Shown here: piece by piece, positions 50,501-63,954 of the stretch
Position numbering within the stretch: the first letter of the stretch is position 1
Layout of the letters: each line of letters opens with the position of its first letter
Source: Melanocharis versteri
Taxonomy: Eukaryota > Chordata > Aves > Passeriformes > Melanocharitidae
NCBI GenBank assembly: GCA_013397845.1
Contig: VZTG01009143.1
Span: forward strand, 445,319 to 509,318
Length of the DNA: 64,000 nucleotides
Direction of reading: 5' to 3'
The notes under the pieces: generated by a model
Seen by the model: the letters and a program-made list of their open reading frames with translations, nothing else
What the model was told of the DNA's origin: nothing
Databases searched by the model: none
Program-made: the position numbers and the translations under genes

Positions 50501-53500
50501 AGGGGTGGGCGGAAGGACCTGCTCAGGCTGCGGCCCGCGGTGCTCGCCCTGGCGAGGTCAGGCATGCGGCCGGCGGGCCGGTGTTCCGTCCGGTGGGAGC
50601 CCCAGCCGCTGTCAGAGATCGGGAGGAGCCTCCGTTGCCGGAGAGCTCATGAGGCCAAGTCCCACCGCCTCAGCCCGCTGGAGGGGCCCTGGCTCCGCCT
50701 CGCCGTAAGCGGCTCCTCCGAGGGTTGAATAAAACCAGCGTTTTCAGGAATTTCTCTGTAATGTTTTTAAAGCCTTCAGTAGTTCTCATTTTGACTTTTC
50801 TGGCCTCTCGCGTGTATCTCTGTCGCGGTTTTTGCGTTTGAATGGCCGTGCCGAGCTCGCTGCCAGCCCGGCAGTCCATGAGTGCCCGGCAGGCCTCGTT
50901 CCGTCCTGCTGCATCATCGCTCCGCTGGCTCAGCTCGGGTGTTAGCCAGCTACACACCCTCTATTTCTGGTCTCTGTTTCTTGTGCCTTAAATAACAGAA
51001 AAATGCGGAATGCTGTGTTACGTAGGTCTAGTTGAGCAGCCTCTCTCCAGTGCCAGGAATGCACGGAATTCTCACAGGCCGCTTGTGGCCAATTTTAGCG
51101 TGATGCCATCGCGGATTTGCTGTGCCCTCACCCAGGTTGATGGTGGAGATACTGAGTAGGAGTAAATTTGGGGCAAAACTTAACAGGAATGCTAACGAAA
51201 TGACTTCCCATTGCAAAGTTGGGAATTGTGTACTAACTAAATAATGGTCACTTAAGAGGTCTTTCCTTGTCTTGTTCTTAAGAATATTGTGTTAAGTGGG
51301 TATAAAGATTTTACCTGGATACCTTGTTTATCTCTTCATCCACGATAGCTTGGGTTTTGTTAATCCTTTCTCAGGATGCTTAGAAATAGGCTATTTGAAG
51401 ATTTTTCTTAAATGATATTGTAAGCTTGCAGACTTAAAACCCAGGAATATATTTTTCATCTTTTGAAAGAGATGGTAAGATGAGATGCTTGTGAGGTAAT
51501 TGAGAGAAAAAGCTGCATTGGTATTAACATGTAACAAAGCCCATGGTCTTTTTTTTTCCTGCTATAATTCATATTCCCGGAAACAAAGACTGAATCCATA
51601 CAATATACCATCCATCTAAGCCTGCAGGGCTTTTTACTTTTATTAACTACCTGATTTGTCAAAAAGTTTCCTTATTTGGTCGCTGTACCACAAACTTACC
51701 TATTTGCTCTTCCAGACTGAACAGAACCTGACAAGCTCTCTTTGATTTTTCATTCAGCACTTCACTGCCAACTCTTTGTCTGATTTTGACTGTTACAGAG
51801 TTTACTCTAACTAATGGTTTAAAAAATCTATTAAAGCAGGAAGATTTCAGGAATTGATTAAATATGCCATCTCACCACACTCATACAGACAAGAGACAAC
51901 TGATAGACAGAAGCCAATGACATTCACAATGGTCTGGCTATTTGAATATGTTTAGTCTTTCAAAATTTAATGTTAAGCGAGCTGTGGACTGTTCTGACAC
52001 TGAGCTGAGTGAACGTTTACGTGGCCTTGTTTTTTCCTCTCCTGTAGGAAGAGGTTGACCCATCACTTCAAGCCCTTGAATCCCGCCAGGAAGAGATCCT
52101 GAAGCGCTTGTATGAACTGAAGAGTGCTGTGGATGGGCTCTCCAAGATGATACAAACCCCGGATGCTGACTTCGATGTAACAAATATCATTCAAACTGAT
52201 GAATTTTCTCCTTTGACAACAAATGGAGCAGATTTAGATCTGATGCTTGGAAAGGTAAATTTAGTTGAGCAGGTACATTGGCTGGTACTTTTTCAACCTT
52301 CAGTTTTCAGGGTTGGAAGGGGAGCATTAAAACCTGGGACACTTAGAACTCAATGTACAACCTACACTTGCCATTTCATTTTGGCCATCCAGATTACAGA
52401 TACAAACATTTATAAATACTGTTCTATATATGCTCATTTGGATATAATTCCAAGCTAGAATAGTTAATTTTGAAATTACAGCAGTTGGTTTCTTGTTTGT
52501 TACTAAACTGAAAACTTTAACATTGGCTTCAACTTGGAGTAGAATTTTCCTCAGTCATGTCCTTGAATTACATGTTGAGGAAGGAAGATGTTTAAAGGTT
52601 TACACAAGTTTTAAATGTTCAAGCTTGAATTTATTTACTTGAATATAAATTAGAATTTCAGATAGACACATGAATGACTACGTTCATTTTGGTATCAAAT
52701 GAAAGCAATACTTACGAGTATGATCTGGAATGTGTCTTACCTGCTGAATGTTTTACTTTCCATGCAGGATTATGGTGCCCTGAAAGATGTTGTCATCAAT
52801 GCAAATCCTTCTCTACCTCCACTGTCACTGTTAGTGATACACAGTCTGCTTTGTGAACGGTACAAAATATTATCAGCCGTTCACACACATTCATCAGTGA
52901 AAAGTGTACCAGAAAACCTCTTGAAATGCTTTGGAGAGCAGACTAAGAAGCAGCCACGTCATGAGTATCAGTTGGGCTTTACTCTGATTTGGAAGGATGG
53001 TAAGAATGAAATTTGTAGATCAATATTTTACAATAGGTGAGAAAATGAAACTTGTGCTATAAACCCTTGCCCACAGATGCCTTGGTGTCCTTGTGCTGAC
53101 ATACGGTGGATATGAAGAAGCAGGAAACATTTTTGTTCTCTTTTCATAGCTGTGAACCATGCTGGGCCAGAAGAGGAAGATTCTTGTTTGTAGTTACTGC
53201 TGTTAAAATACACACAGCATTGACAGGGTTGTTTGTACCCTCAGGATTTTTTTTTTAATAGAAGTATTTTTCAGTTTCTACAAATAAGGTAGCTAGAAGA
53301 GAAATTATGGGGGAGGTTTGGCTGAATTTTTCAAAAAGTGTTCTCTTTATCCCACAAGACTGAAAACTCTTCATCAGGTTAATGATGTTAAGAGTGTTGC
53401 TGGCATCACAAAGCTACATCATGGAATTACTGTTCTTTCATTTCTTTACTATGTTGTATTCACTTTTTTCTTTCTTCTGTTAATTTCAGTTCCCAAACCC

Positions 53501-53875
53501 CAGATGAAGTTCAGCATTCAAACCATGTGCCCTATAGAAGGAGAAGGGAACATTGCTCGCTTTCTCTTTTCCCTGTTTGGCCAGAAGTACAATGCAGTTA
53601 CCTCAACTCTGATCGACAGCTGGGTGGACACAGCCATCTTCCAGCTGAAAGAAGGCAGCAGCAAGGAGAGAGGAGCAGTGCTGCGCTCCATGAACGCTGC
53701 CCTGGGCAAGAGCTCGTGGCTGGTGGGCAATGAACTGACGGTGGCTGACGTGGTGGCGTGGTGCGCGCTGCAGCAGACGGGCACTGCCAACACCGCCCCG
53801 GCCAACGTGCAGAAGTGGATGAAGTCCTGTGAGAATCTGGCACCTTTCAGCTCTGTGATGAAGCTGCTCAAGTGA
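50366..53875 (+). CDS. AIMP2: Aminoacyl tRNA synthetase complex scaffold AIMP2 (p38/JTV-1)
   Basis: Four exons, 50366-50491, 52048-52254, 52768-52999 and 53490-53875, join in phase (GT-AG introns) to 316 aa (human 320). AIMP2 is the core scaffold of the cytosolic multi-tRNA-synthetase complex. The N-terminal stretch has LPTCMYPLPN, known in the family for lysyl-tRNA synthetase contact. A heptad-rich coiled coil lies at about 48-78 (LESRQEEILKRLYELK), then DADFDVTNIIQ. The C-terminal GST-like fold contains MCPIEGEGNIARFLFSLFGQ and GNELTVADVVAWC, and the protein ends in MKLLK. The start fits the family's usual M-P-M-Y start (here MPAMYKV). Exon 4 is clearly more GC-rich than exons 2-3. It diverges from PMS2 and converges on EIF2AK1. 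Confidence 0.97.
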
Positions 53876-53991
53876 GCCACTACTCTTCATAGTGATGTTG
53901 TTTTAGTCTTACTCCACCTCATGCCTGCTGTAATGTTGGAGTCCTTTCTGAGATGTATTTTAGGTACTACAGTTGGACAGAATCCTACACT

Positions 53992-53997
53992 AATAAA
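53992..53997 (+). terminator. Polyadenylation signal of AIMP2
   Basis: Canonical AATAAA 117 nt after the AIMP2 stop codon. The stop of the convergent EIF2AK1 lies only 283 nt further on. Confidence 0.7.
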
Positions 53998-54279
53998 AGC
54001 ATTACAGCTGCCTTTTGGGTGTGACCTTCCTTTTTCGTAACTGCTGCGTAACAGATGGTTTGTTCAATGGCTAAGGTGTGTAAATTAATCCTATGTAAAT
54101 ACAAGCTCTTAATTTTTCCTCTGCAACACGATTCCTTTCTCAAGAGCCTTTGGTCAAGGCGAAAGGATAAATACCTTTTAAGAACAGACAGCAAAATGAA
54201 AATGCATTGAAATATTTTATGTAAAAAAAGAAACATTTTATATAACTTAACACACAATCGAGGTTAGTTCTTCCTGTAC

Positions 54280-57200
54280 TTAAACAGGAGAGCCTAGTCT
54301 TGTTTGTTCATCTTGCTCTTCCGAAAGCAGTTTAATCATCTCCCTCAGCTTCTCTATTTCTTCTTCTTGCTGTCTCACCTTCTGTTGGAGGTTAGAAATA
54401 ACCTGAAAATGAGAGTCAGTTTACTTCATTTATAGCTAAGCAAGGATAAAGCCTTACTGACCTACTTGAATTGTGTTTGCAATCCACTACACACATAATG
54501 CAGCAGCACTAGCTATTCTGCATTCTTGATACTACAACTTAATCCACAAAGCAGTGGGGCATGGAAAGGAAAAATTATTAGAAGAATCTGCAGATGTGAT
54601 GAAAAGCTATGAAAGCTTTTCTGACCAATAAAAATATCTCACAACTGTACAGTCTTCAGAAAGTTACCTATAGTTAATGACCAGCTATCTCATTGCAAAG
54701 ACACCAGAAATAATACAGTGGCCTAAATACAGTAATCAGAAGAGGAATGAGTGATTAAGTTCAAAGCCAAACAAATGTAATGCAGGCAGGGATACAAAGG
54801 GCATTTTCTTTTCGTGCTCCTTTATGCTGTAAGGGGTGGGGTTCCTGGCACAACTCACCTGGTCTGTGGCATGGAAGAGTTCGCTGTCCCGAAGCTGAGC
54901 CGCGGTTGGGCGTTCTGCAGCGCTCGGACTGGTGAGGAGTTTCACGTACTTGGCCTGAGTGGGCCATTTCTTGCAGAAAGTGTGAGGAATTTGGCCAGTC
55001 CTTAAATGTGTAAGAACTTCTGTTCTTTCCATTTCTGTTCCAAAGGGTTGGAAGAGTTCTAGCAGGATAACACCCACGCTGTACATGTCTGACTGTTAAT
55101 GGGGTGAAGAGAAAGTTCTGGGATAACTGCGATTTTAACCTAGGAGGCTTCTTTTTCTCATAAAATCATGATATGAAAACGTTTCACAACAACGAAGTTT
55201 CATGATAATATGAAGAGTATCATGACACTACTAAAAGAACACAAATTCAAATCTATATGCATTCTCAACATATTAAAAAATTTTTTTTGCTTTAATATCA
55301 AATGAGAAGGCAAAGTTGAAATCCATGTTTCAACAAAAACATTAGGAGTGACAGTAGGAGGAATATTTCTGTATTTACCATATATGTATTTGCCTATTGA
55401 AAAGCCTGATTTATTGCTATTATCTGTCATGTTAACAGAGAAAAGAAGAAACAAAACAAAGTTCTCTACCTTGAAATCATAGTGAGATCCCTGCAGTTGT
55501 TCTGGTGAGGCGTAGAGGCAGGTCCCCACTCCTGAAGTATGTGTCAGTCCTTTGAAAGGCAATTGAGACTTAGTAAGTGTTGTTACCCTTGCAAGTAACA
55601 GTTTAATGGTTTTAATACCATGGAAACTTAAACACTGAAACCCATAATACTTTACTCTCTTACCATTTATCCTTTCTGTCTGAAACCACTGGTCTGCATC
55701 ATCCCAAAGAAGGTCCTTGCAGGCTAATCCAAAGTCACCTATTTTTACCTGATGATCTGATCCATGTAGAAAGATATTTCTAGGCTGCAAAAGAAGACAG
55801 AATACAATTTAAAAATATGTCTATATAAAGAATCATGGAATTTCAGCTGTTTCAAAGTCTATAAAATCCAGTGTTTCACAGGTATAAGATGATTATTTCA
55901 TGTTTTTGAGTAATGAGAGAGAAAAAATAGTTATTACTGATACCAACTCGTGTGTTAGCAACACCACGTGGGCCGAAAGACCACATACCTAGAAAAAGGA
56001 CCTAGAAAAAAAGGAAGAAAAGCAAAACAGAAAAAACCCAAGATTTAGTGAAAAGATGAAGTACTTTTTTTTCCCCAATGGAAACTGGGAAATTTGCAGA
56101 ACAGTGAATAGGAACAGGCAAGAGTGGACAGTAAATTTGACCAACTGATGTAGCAGGAAGGATGACTAAATATCATTGGGTTAGACATAATGCAAACCAA
56201 AATACAGTTTTCTGTATGATAAGCACAGCTGCGATATGCTACTTGGTTTTGGGAAGCTGCTATGAAAAAAAAAGCCAAATTATGACAGACTTGAGAGCTC
56301 TGACTCAGAAAACTGCAACAGTTTTTATCCATTTATTTTGGTTTTAGGACCACTAAGGAGGAGAAATGCAAGCATTATGTATCTAGAAAAAAACCCTAAC
56401 TTGCTCAGGTGGCACAAAGGAAATAGTTGGTCTTCTATTAGTGTATAAAGGAGATGTGAACAGTTTAACAAGAGATGGGCAATCTCCATTCTTTTCCTTT
56501 CTTCAATGCAGATCAAATTTAAAAGATGCAGCATTGTTGAACAAGTTGCTAGGCTTCTCATATCCACTGAAGTAAAAACATATCCAGGACACCCACCCAC
56601 TGGGCTTCTGTTCTCAGAAATTCACATGCTGAAAGACTTTCTTAGAATATTATCCCAGAAATTACAGTCTCTGCAAGATATCTGCAAAATCACTGTTAGA
56701 TGAATACATGGTGCAAACCATGAGAACTGGCTCAAAACCAGGTTTGCAGTAACTGTATGGAATTCTGGAATTCTTCATACAACTACCAGGACTTCGGACA
56801 GTAAAGCCATGATGGTGCTAAATGGGAAGGCAAACTGAAAAACTGTTCACTCTGAAAAAGTTGACAGAAAAATTAAAATTAATCCTGAATGAAGATTGTG
56901 TGATTTCAGGTAGTTCCAAGCTTCCACATGTGAAGTTTTAATAATCATAATTTCTTCATACAGCAGCTGTATCAGATGCAGAAAACCTGAGTAGGAAGCA
57001 AAGCAGGAAAACACACATTCACTTCCTTGCTATTCAGGTCTATCAGTTTAAGGGTGGGGATGGGACAGAAGCAAGATACATCCACCTGTACTTCAATCTA
57101 AGCCAGCCAGGAAGTCAAAACTATTCCTAGAGTTCCAAAAACCTTCAAGGGAACAGAGGAAGGGCATCCTATTCTAATCCTTCTAAGTGGTATTTTTATA

Positions 57201-60200
57201 AGTCTGCTCTTTATTACATTTAACAGGAACAAACTCAAAACTTTTAGTCACTAATGACATCTACTATTTTGGTTCCTCAGAGGATGCAGCAACTTTTTTG
57301 AAAGACAGCAATTATTTGCAACAAAGGGATTTTTTTTTAAAGCAAGTAACTAGAACATATTTTCAAAAGCTAGCTGTATGCAGTTAGCAAACTGAGGTGT
57401 AGTCAAGGGGCTTTGCTTATCTTTGTAATTACCTAAAATAATTTTTTTTTAGGTAACTAAGTTCCTACCCTGGTTAAGGAAAGACTGAGACAAAAGAAAA
57501 CCAATCTGACCATGTCTGTTTCAGATAGAAAAATGGCTTCAAAGGAGAAAACACTTCCAGAGCTTAAAATCCACTTGTAAGTCAATGTAACTGAGTACTA
57601 TGCTGATAGCAAAGGAAGTATGGTACTGCTATAGAGGAGATAATTTATTTTTTCATATGTAACAACTAAATTCTTAAGAGCCCAGGTTATCTCAAATGCA
57701 GCTATGAAGTTGCTTTCATTCTCCCATCATGTAAATTGTCTTTGTTTTCTTCAACCTCAAGTAATAATTTGATGGACTTACTTTAATGTCTCGATGCATC
57801 ACTCCCATGCTGTGGATGTAGCAAACTCCTTCTACTACCTCCTGGAAAATTTTCATTGTCCAGCGAACATCCACGAGTTGGTATGGACCTTAAAACAATT
57901 TAAATTATTTCAGCTAGTTTTACTGATTTACGTAAGATTATGGTGGTATGTCTTGTTGAATTCTGTTTATTTATGCTATGGAATAAATTTTTAACTATGC
58001 ATATTTTAAATATGGATTTTCCCATGCTTCTCTCAAGATATTATTTCTGAATCAGCAAAAAGTCACGAACATCAAAATTCCAAAAAGGAAAGTTCAGGGA
58101 ACATGAACATATGTCCTCCTGAAAAGATTCTTCCAAACCCCATCAGACAGTGATTTGATTATGAATTTAACAAACTCTTTAATTTCATGTAAGTCCTGAC
58201 CTAGCATGAAAAACACAGTTCCAGAGAAAATCATATTAATTTATGTAGTGACATGCTGTCTGTATTGCTTTGCACTCCTCCTGTTTGGTTCCTAATCCTG
58301 CTGCTGCTGTGCTACCCTCTGAAATTCCTCAATCTCCTCTGGCTATAGCTGTTCTAAATAAACTTAGCACCTCCTAGTTTTGACCATTTTCCACATTACT
58401 ATTTTATTAAAATACGTTGTCTCCCTGCTCTAATGACCCATATTTAACGTGTCCGTTTCAACACTCACCATTTATTCACATTTGGATTTCTATTTCTTCG
58501 TGTCTAACCTATGATAACATTCACCTTTTCCATGAAAATGTGTGAAAACAGCATTTTGCAAGCTCAAATGCCATAGTATTCCTGTCATTTCCTGACCAGG
58601 AACATCATCTTTTAGCTCATGAAAGCTAAAAGATTGAGATTACGAGACAGATTAGTGGAAGCCAGCTGACAGTCTGCTGGTAAACCTGACTCTATGAATG
58701 AAAAGAACCGATTTACCTTAATAGTGATTAAAACCAAGATAAAACATTAATCACACATTTTGTTTTACAATCTGATGTGCATCTGCTGCTTTTATACAAC
58801 CACCCCAGAGAATGGAACACATCTCTACTGCTTTAAGAGCATTGGATTTGTTCTTCCAAATGTCAACAGTTACTGATGACTGCTTGCTATGAGGGCATGA
58901 GAACCCCCTGGGTCACTCAGAAAAAGTGAATGTTACATTCTTCAACCTATTACAATTCCTGTCTGTATCAAATTATATAATTGTATTTTCCACAGCGGAT
59001 AAATTAGCTTTTAATCAGCTTTCTGAGAAGCAGCAGATTCTGTCAATAAAAAAATCTATTCCAAATAAGGAGTATTGCCCAGACACTGATCTCCCTTGGT
59101 AACAACTACGCCTCAGGCATTCAGTCATTCTTTTTTGAAGAGCTGTCTAAAACTCAGGAATTTCAATTCTTTTACCAACATCTATCATACAAAAATTCAA
59201 TACAAGCTGCTATTTGATTAAGTGAATAAAGGTTTTAATGAAGATCTGTATTATAAGCTGCTGAAGTAAAATAAAATTAGACAACTGCACTTCAAATACA
59301 AAAAAAAGTATTATTTGCTTTACAATGAATAAGACAGAGATGAGACTTACTAGAAGTGTCCTCTGATCTGTTCCATCTTTTATTACGATCAACAATCCAA
59401 TCCCACAAGGATATTTCACATAACTGCATTTGTATATGAAGCATCAAATGATACTCCACCTAACAGAAAAATAATGGTCCATAATTTTGCCACTGTAACA
59501 TGAACAGTATTTCCTTAGTTATTTTCTTTAAAGCAAATAAACCCAAAATTTATTAAACAAAAACCCCCTCCAAAAACAGGTACCAAAAGGACATCAAGCA
59601 TAATATTAGTAATCTACTGCACTCAAGAAGTAGATACAACAACGCTATCTAGTTTTGGGGTGTTTTTTGCTTGTTTCTCAAATTTTAACAATTGTTATAT
59701 GATAAATGCTAACAAAACTGCCAGATACGTCTTTAATATTCAAATTAGAGTTTGAAACCTTCTAGAAATACCAAATAGAGGTTTATTCCAGCCTAATTAA
59801 TATAAAATAGCAAAAAAAAACCCCAAAAACCTCTTGATATGGAATTTTATGGAATCGCAGAATTGTTTAGGCTGGAAAAGACCTTTGAGTCCAACTGTTT
59901 GATTTATTACCATGAATATGTAGCTCAGTTTCTGATAATGTACCAGTTCATCTGATAACCTGGACAACTCAAGCAGACACCTTTGAAACTGGGATTCTTG
60001 CAAGAGGGAACTCCAAGTGTTAGCAAAAGCTTGAAGCATTTCAGAGCTGGCTGTTATACAAAATGTAGCAGCGGTATGGTATAAATGACAACAAGGTTTT
60101 AGAAGCACAAGTAATTCCCTGCTCAAATCTGCTTTTATCTCTTTCCCATGTACTCCTACACTGCATGGGCACCACAGGACACACCAAGACACTTTCATCA

Positions 60201-63200
60201 ATAAGAGCTGCTTTAGCCATCATTTCTGAAAGCTAAACGTTTTCAAGTTTGATGGGGCCATTTAATGCAGCAGCAGCACTTGTTATTCATGCAGGTACTT
60301 TGGAAAGACTCAAGATGCCTAACACATGGGAAGTTTCTCATAGATTCTAAGCTTTGCCAGCTCCTCTGGTCAGCTTCCTTGTAATGATGTTACCCACTTA
60401 AGTAAAAATTGTCTGAACTTTTGGCTCCAGTTACAGCCATTTCATTCTTTTAAATTTGTTGTTATGAATCATTCCTTTCCTCTGTCGATTGAACTACTTT
60501 AATAACACCACAAAATTAGACAGCAGTTAAGGATACTTAAAGAGAATTGTATTTACCTCAAACTCTCCACAGAGTGCTACCTCATTTTTGCAGCATTCTT
60601 CAGAGCAGGACTTGCTTTCAGAGCTGGACTTGCTTTCACTGCTAGCATCTTGATCCACACTGGAATGAGGTCCCCGTGTTGAATGATTGCCCACATCAGT
60701 TGATAAACTGTTAACACTATTTACAAAGCCTTCTTGTAGTGCTATGGATAATTCACATTTATTTGGTTTCACAGAATCTTTACTATGGCTGTTTGTAAAG
60801 TCATTCCTTACATCCATATTCTGCACTGATTCTCTACGCACATTTTTAAGACTGGTACTGTCACAGGACTTCTTTTCTTGTGAGGTAAGGTCAGCAAAGA
60901 TAATTGAACTACCACTTTCCACACTCTGGATGTGACAGTGATCGCTGAAAATAATAAAGGGAGAGAAATCCAAGTAAATACACAGTTTCATAGCATCTAT
61001 TTGTGATACACCAAACTGAATTTTTTTCCCCAATTGCAAACAGCACTCCCAAGTAAGAATTCAGCTGCTTCCCCACATAAAACTCCAGGATTACATAACT
61101 GTCAGTGCAGGCTCCAGCTGATTTAATACTTTCTCCCAGCAGGGATTTCAGACAGCTGTCCCAGACAGCAATGCCTCAGATACATAGCTGAAGTTAAAGT
61201 GAAATATATGTTACCACTGATACTTGTAATACTCACTTGCTACTCTCTTGCTCCAAAAATAATGGCTGCAACTCCATTAATGTTTCACCTGTTGGATGCA
61301 AAGATAAAGATGGTATTTTTTAAAACAAAGAATATATGCACATATTTACTAAAAACTAGCATTGAAGCTACAGCACCTCACTGAATTTAACTTTGTTACC
61401 TGTGGATAGCTCTAGATTACCTCTACTTCTGCTGCTGCAAAAGGGACTCGTTAAGTCTACTAAGAAGCTACCCTAATATGTATTTCGTTTTTCTTTAAAT
61501 GGAAAGAAAATATATGTTGTACAAAGTCACTAAAAGGGTTGTACTGGGCTCTCTTAGATATTTACTTAGACTTCATCTTTCAGAAATCACCCTGTCCAAA
61601 GTAAGGGTTTACAATGTATAGAATAAAACACAGTTAAAGAAGCAGCTCCACAAGGCACCACCCTTCACATCACACTGCTGCTGCTTTGAAGACACTTGAT
61701 ATTTTGGAAATAATTGTCATTAAAATTGCATTTTTATGTGAAAAAACTGTGTTAGCACACAGAAGAAAATATAAAACATCAGTCTTGCAAGACAAGGGAA
61801 ACCATTAAGCACCACAGAAGCTACCTATAGATCTCATTATGTACTTCCATTATCATCATTAAATACTTGTGATACATTAAATATAGCATTAAGCAATTGT
61901 TTCCCTCGAGTTTCTCTGGATCATTGGTTAAAAAGTTTTGCCTGTTTTACTCTACTGTCAACTTCCTATGCATTTATGCATTTTCTTTTGTGCTTACGGC
62001 TGGCTGGGCATCAAGTCAGTGACTTGGAAAGCAATAAAGTTATACAGAGCATAACCAAACCTCCCACTAAGAGAGGATCAAAAGATTTAACTCCTAAAGG
62101 CATTCCAGGAAAGGACTAGAAAGGGACCAATGGATTAGGATTACAAAGGGACCAAAGGACAGAGTGTGCAAAGAGCTGAGAACAAAGAAACTGAAGAGAA
62201 AAACCGAGAAGAAGGCGTAAAATGAACACGAAAGTAGATCAATTCTCAACAGTTACAGACAGTAGCTGATACACAAAAAAATCCAATTGCTCTGTCAGTG
62301 CAGGACTATGAAACACAATTCATCAACTTTTAAAAGTCTAACTTGGAAAGCAAAATAAAGAGTTTTTGATGGGGGGGGTTTTGTCATTAAAAGTATGTAT
62401 TTCCAGGTTCTTTCAGTTTTTCTCAGATCTTTTCCAGATCCGAAGAGAAGCATATTGGGACGCTTATTCTAGTGTTGCTACACCTCTGAGACTTCAAAAC
62501 ATAGTCGCAAATTTGTGAGGTTTTTGTCCTATTCATTACTTTCCCCCCAATATCTGAAGCAGCTCATTCCCCAGCATCCATTCTTCTCCTTGTCAACTCA
62601 CTATTTCTTGCATTAAAAGGTTTTCAGTGCATTTCACTGACCTTCACACAACTTTAAAATCTTCCTCATGTATTACCAAAAGTAAACCTAGTATTTCCAC
62701 AGTTCCAAATTCATCATTAAGTAACAGATAAATTATTTGGTAAGGAGGGATTGAGTGCACAGAAGGACCTGGTGATCACCTGTAATTTCCCTTTCTTTTA
62801 GTTCTTTTGAGGAGGAGAAAAAAAATAGTCATTTTATCAGAGAAGTAATATTCTCCTAAAAATGACAGTACAGAGGCTGTAAGATGCAAGCAAGAATTGC
62901 ACAATGAGCTGTACTTTCCTTTTGGATGTACTGCTTGAACTTGCTCCATCCAAGCAGTGTGATAGCCTACGATATTGGGATGCTGCAGCCCAGCCAGCAC
63001 TTTGACTTCTCGGAGCACCTAAAAAGACCAAAAAACCCACAGTGTGACACTCCTGCATTCTGAGTGCTTAGTAAACACGAAAGATAACAAAAAATAAATT
63101 TCTTACAGAGAAAGAACAGATAAAATTGTTACAGTAACAAAAAAAGTTTGAAAGCTTTAAAACAAATCGATTTTCGTCATTGCAAAGGTGATCAAAATCA

Positions 63201-63954
63201 AGTAATTAATACGGTTCTTTTAATGGACTTAAATACATCTCATTTGCTTTTTTCTACTAGGTATTGACAGGCTCAAATCTTTAGAAACTCAGAATGCATA
63301 AAAATTGTATTAGTATTTTTTAATATTCTGGGAAATATTAGCTACATTAATAAATTAGAACAGAATAAGCTACAGCCAACAAGCAGCTAAAACAGGGAGA
63401 AAACACAGGAAGAAGAATACCTTCATGCAATCTCTTCTTGTAGCCTTCTTAATTTTTATTTTTTTAATAGCATAGAACTGACCATCTAACTTGTTTCTGA
63501 CCTGAAAACAATTGCAATAGGACAAAATTAGATGTTAATGCGCTTGGATTAATTAAACCCTTTAGAACCCATTATTTTCTAAAATTTTATTTCTGCACCC
63601 CATTCCTATGGAGTATTACCTGTATCAGAGAATTAAACTGGGATTAGGCCCCTCCTGATACATCCTGCTTCTGACAAACAAAACTAATTACAACTGAGCA
63701 GCTTTTGAAATGAAACACCAACTTTCTTCTAAGGTACAGATCTGCACCTCTTCTATTCAAAAAACATTTGGCAGTACAGCTAAAACAATAACTCCAAATT
63801 CCAAAGAAAAACTAGATATAAACAGAGTAGTTTTACATGTGAGGTAAAGAATACCTTGTATACTTTTCCATATCCTCCTCTTCCCAGCCTTGCAACCTCT
63901 TCAAATTCATTCAAGTATCGTGAAGTCTGTGCTTCAAAGATAACTTCTTTTTCA
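54280..63954 (-). CDS. EIF2AK1: Heme-regulated eIF2-alpha kinase (HRI), 3' part; 5' exons outside window
   Basis: Eleven exons are visible, in coding order: 63855-63954, 63421-63501, 62919-63018, 61237-61288, 60557-60944, 59351-59459, 57782-57888, 55664-55784, 55470-55549, 54859-55092, 54280-54402. They give about 497 aa. The kinase phosphorylates eIF2-alpha under heme shortage and mitochondrial stress. Visible elements are the Gly-loop LGRGGYGKVYK, the beta-3 lysine YAIKK, a long Ser/Glu-rich insert, the catalytic loop HRDIKPRN (HRDLK in human), GDFGLAC, the activation segment THTSGVGTCLYASPEQ, and a C-terminal coiled coil (VRQQEEEIEKLREMIK). The first ~150 residues with the N-terminal heme-binding region lie beyond the right edge. 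Oddities: both Cys-Pro motifs are changed, and the third exon listed lacks a GT donor in the required phase (see findings). It converges on AIMP2, with stop codons 404 nt apart. Confidence 0.95.
59851..59900 (-). mobile_element. Short CR1 3'-end fragment, EIF2AK1 intron
   Basis: The plus strand reads GGAATCGCAGAATTGTTTAG then GCTGGAAAAGACCTTTGAGT, the antisense CR1 terminus. About 50 bp remain, between the exons at 59459 and 60557. Confidence 0.75.
60597..60643 (-). repeat. In-frame 18-nt repeat in the EIF2AK1 kinase insert
   Basis: The plus-strand word GGACTTGCTTTCA occurs at 60608 and 60626, period 18 nt. In the coding frame it yields SSESKSSSESKSCSEE, a Ser/Glu/Lys low-complexity run in the kinase insert. 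Confidence 0.85.

Noticed and set aside
53518..53890. Three minus-strand open frames of 81-120 codons
   Set aside because: They are antisense shadows of GC-rich AIMP2 exon 4, whose sense frame matches the known protein.
55830..55880. GAATCATGGAATTTCAGCTG resembling a CR1 terminus
   Set aside because: The match stops after about 20 bases and the following CR1 words are missing, so it cannot be supported.
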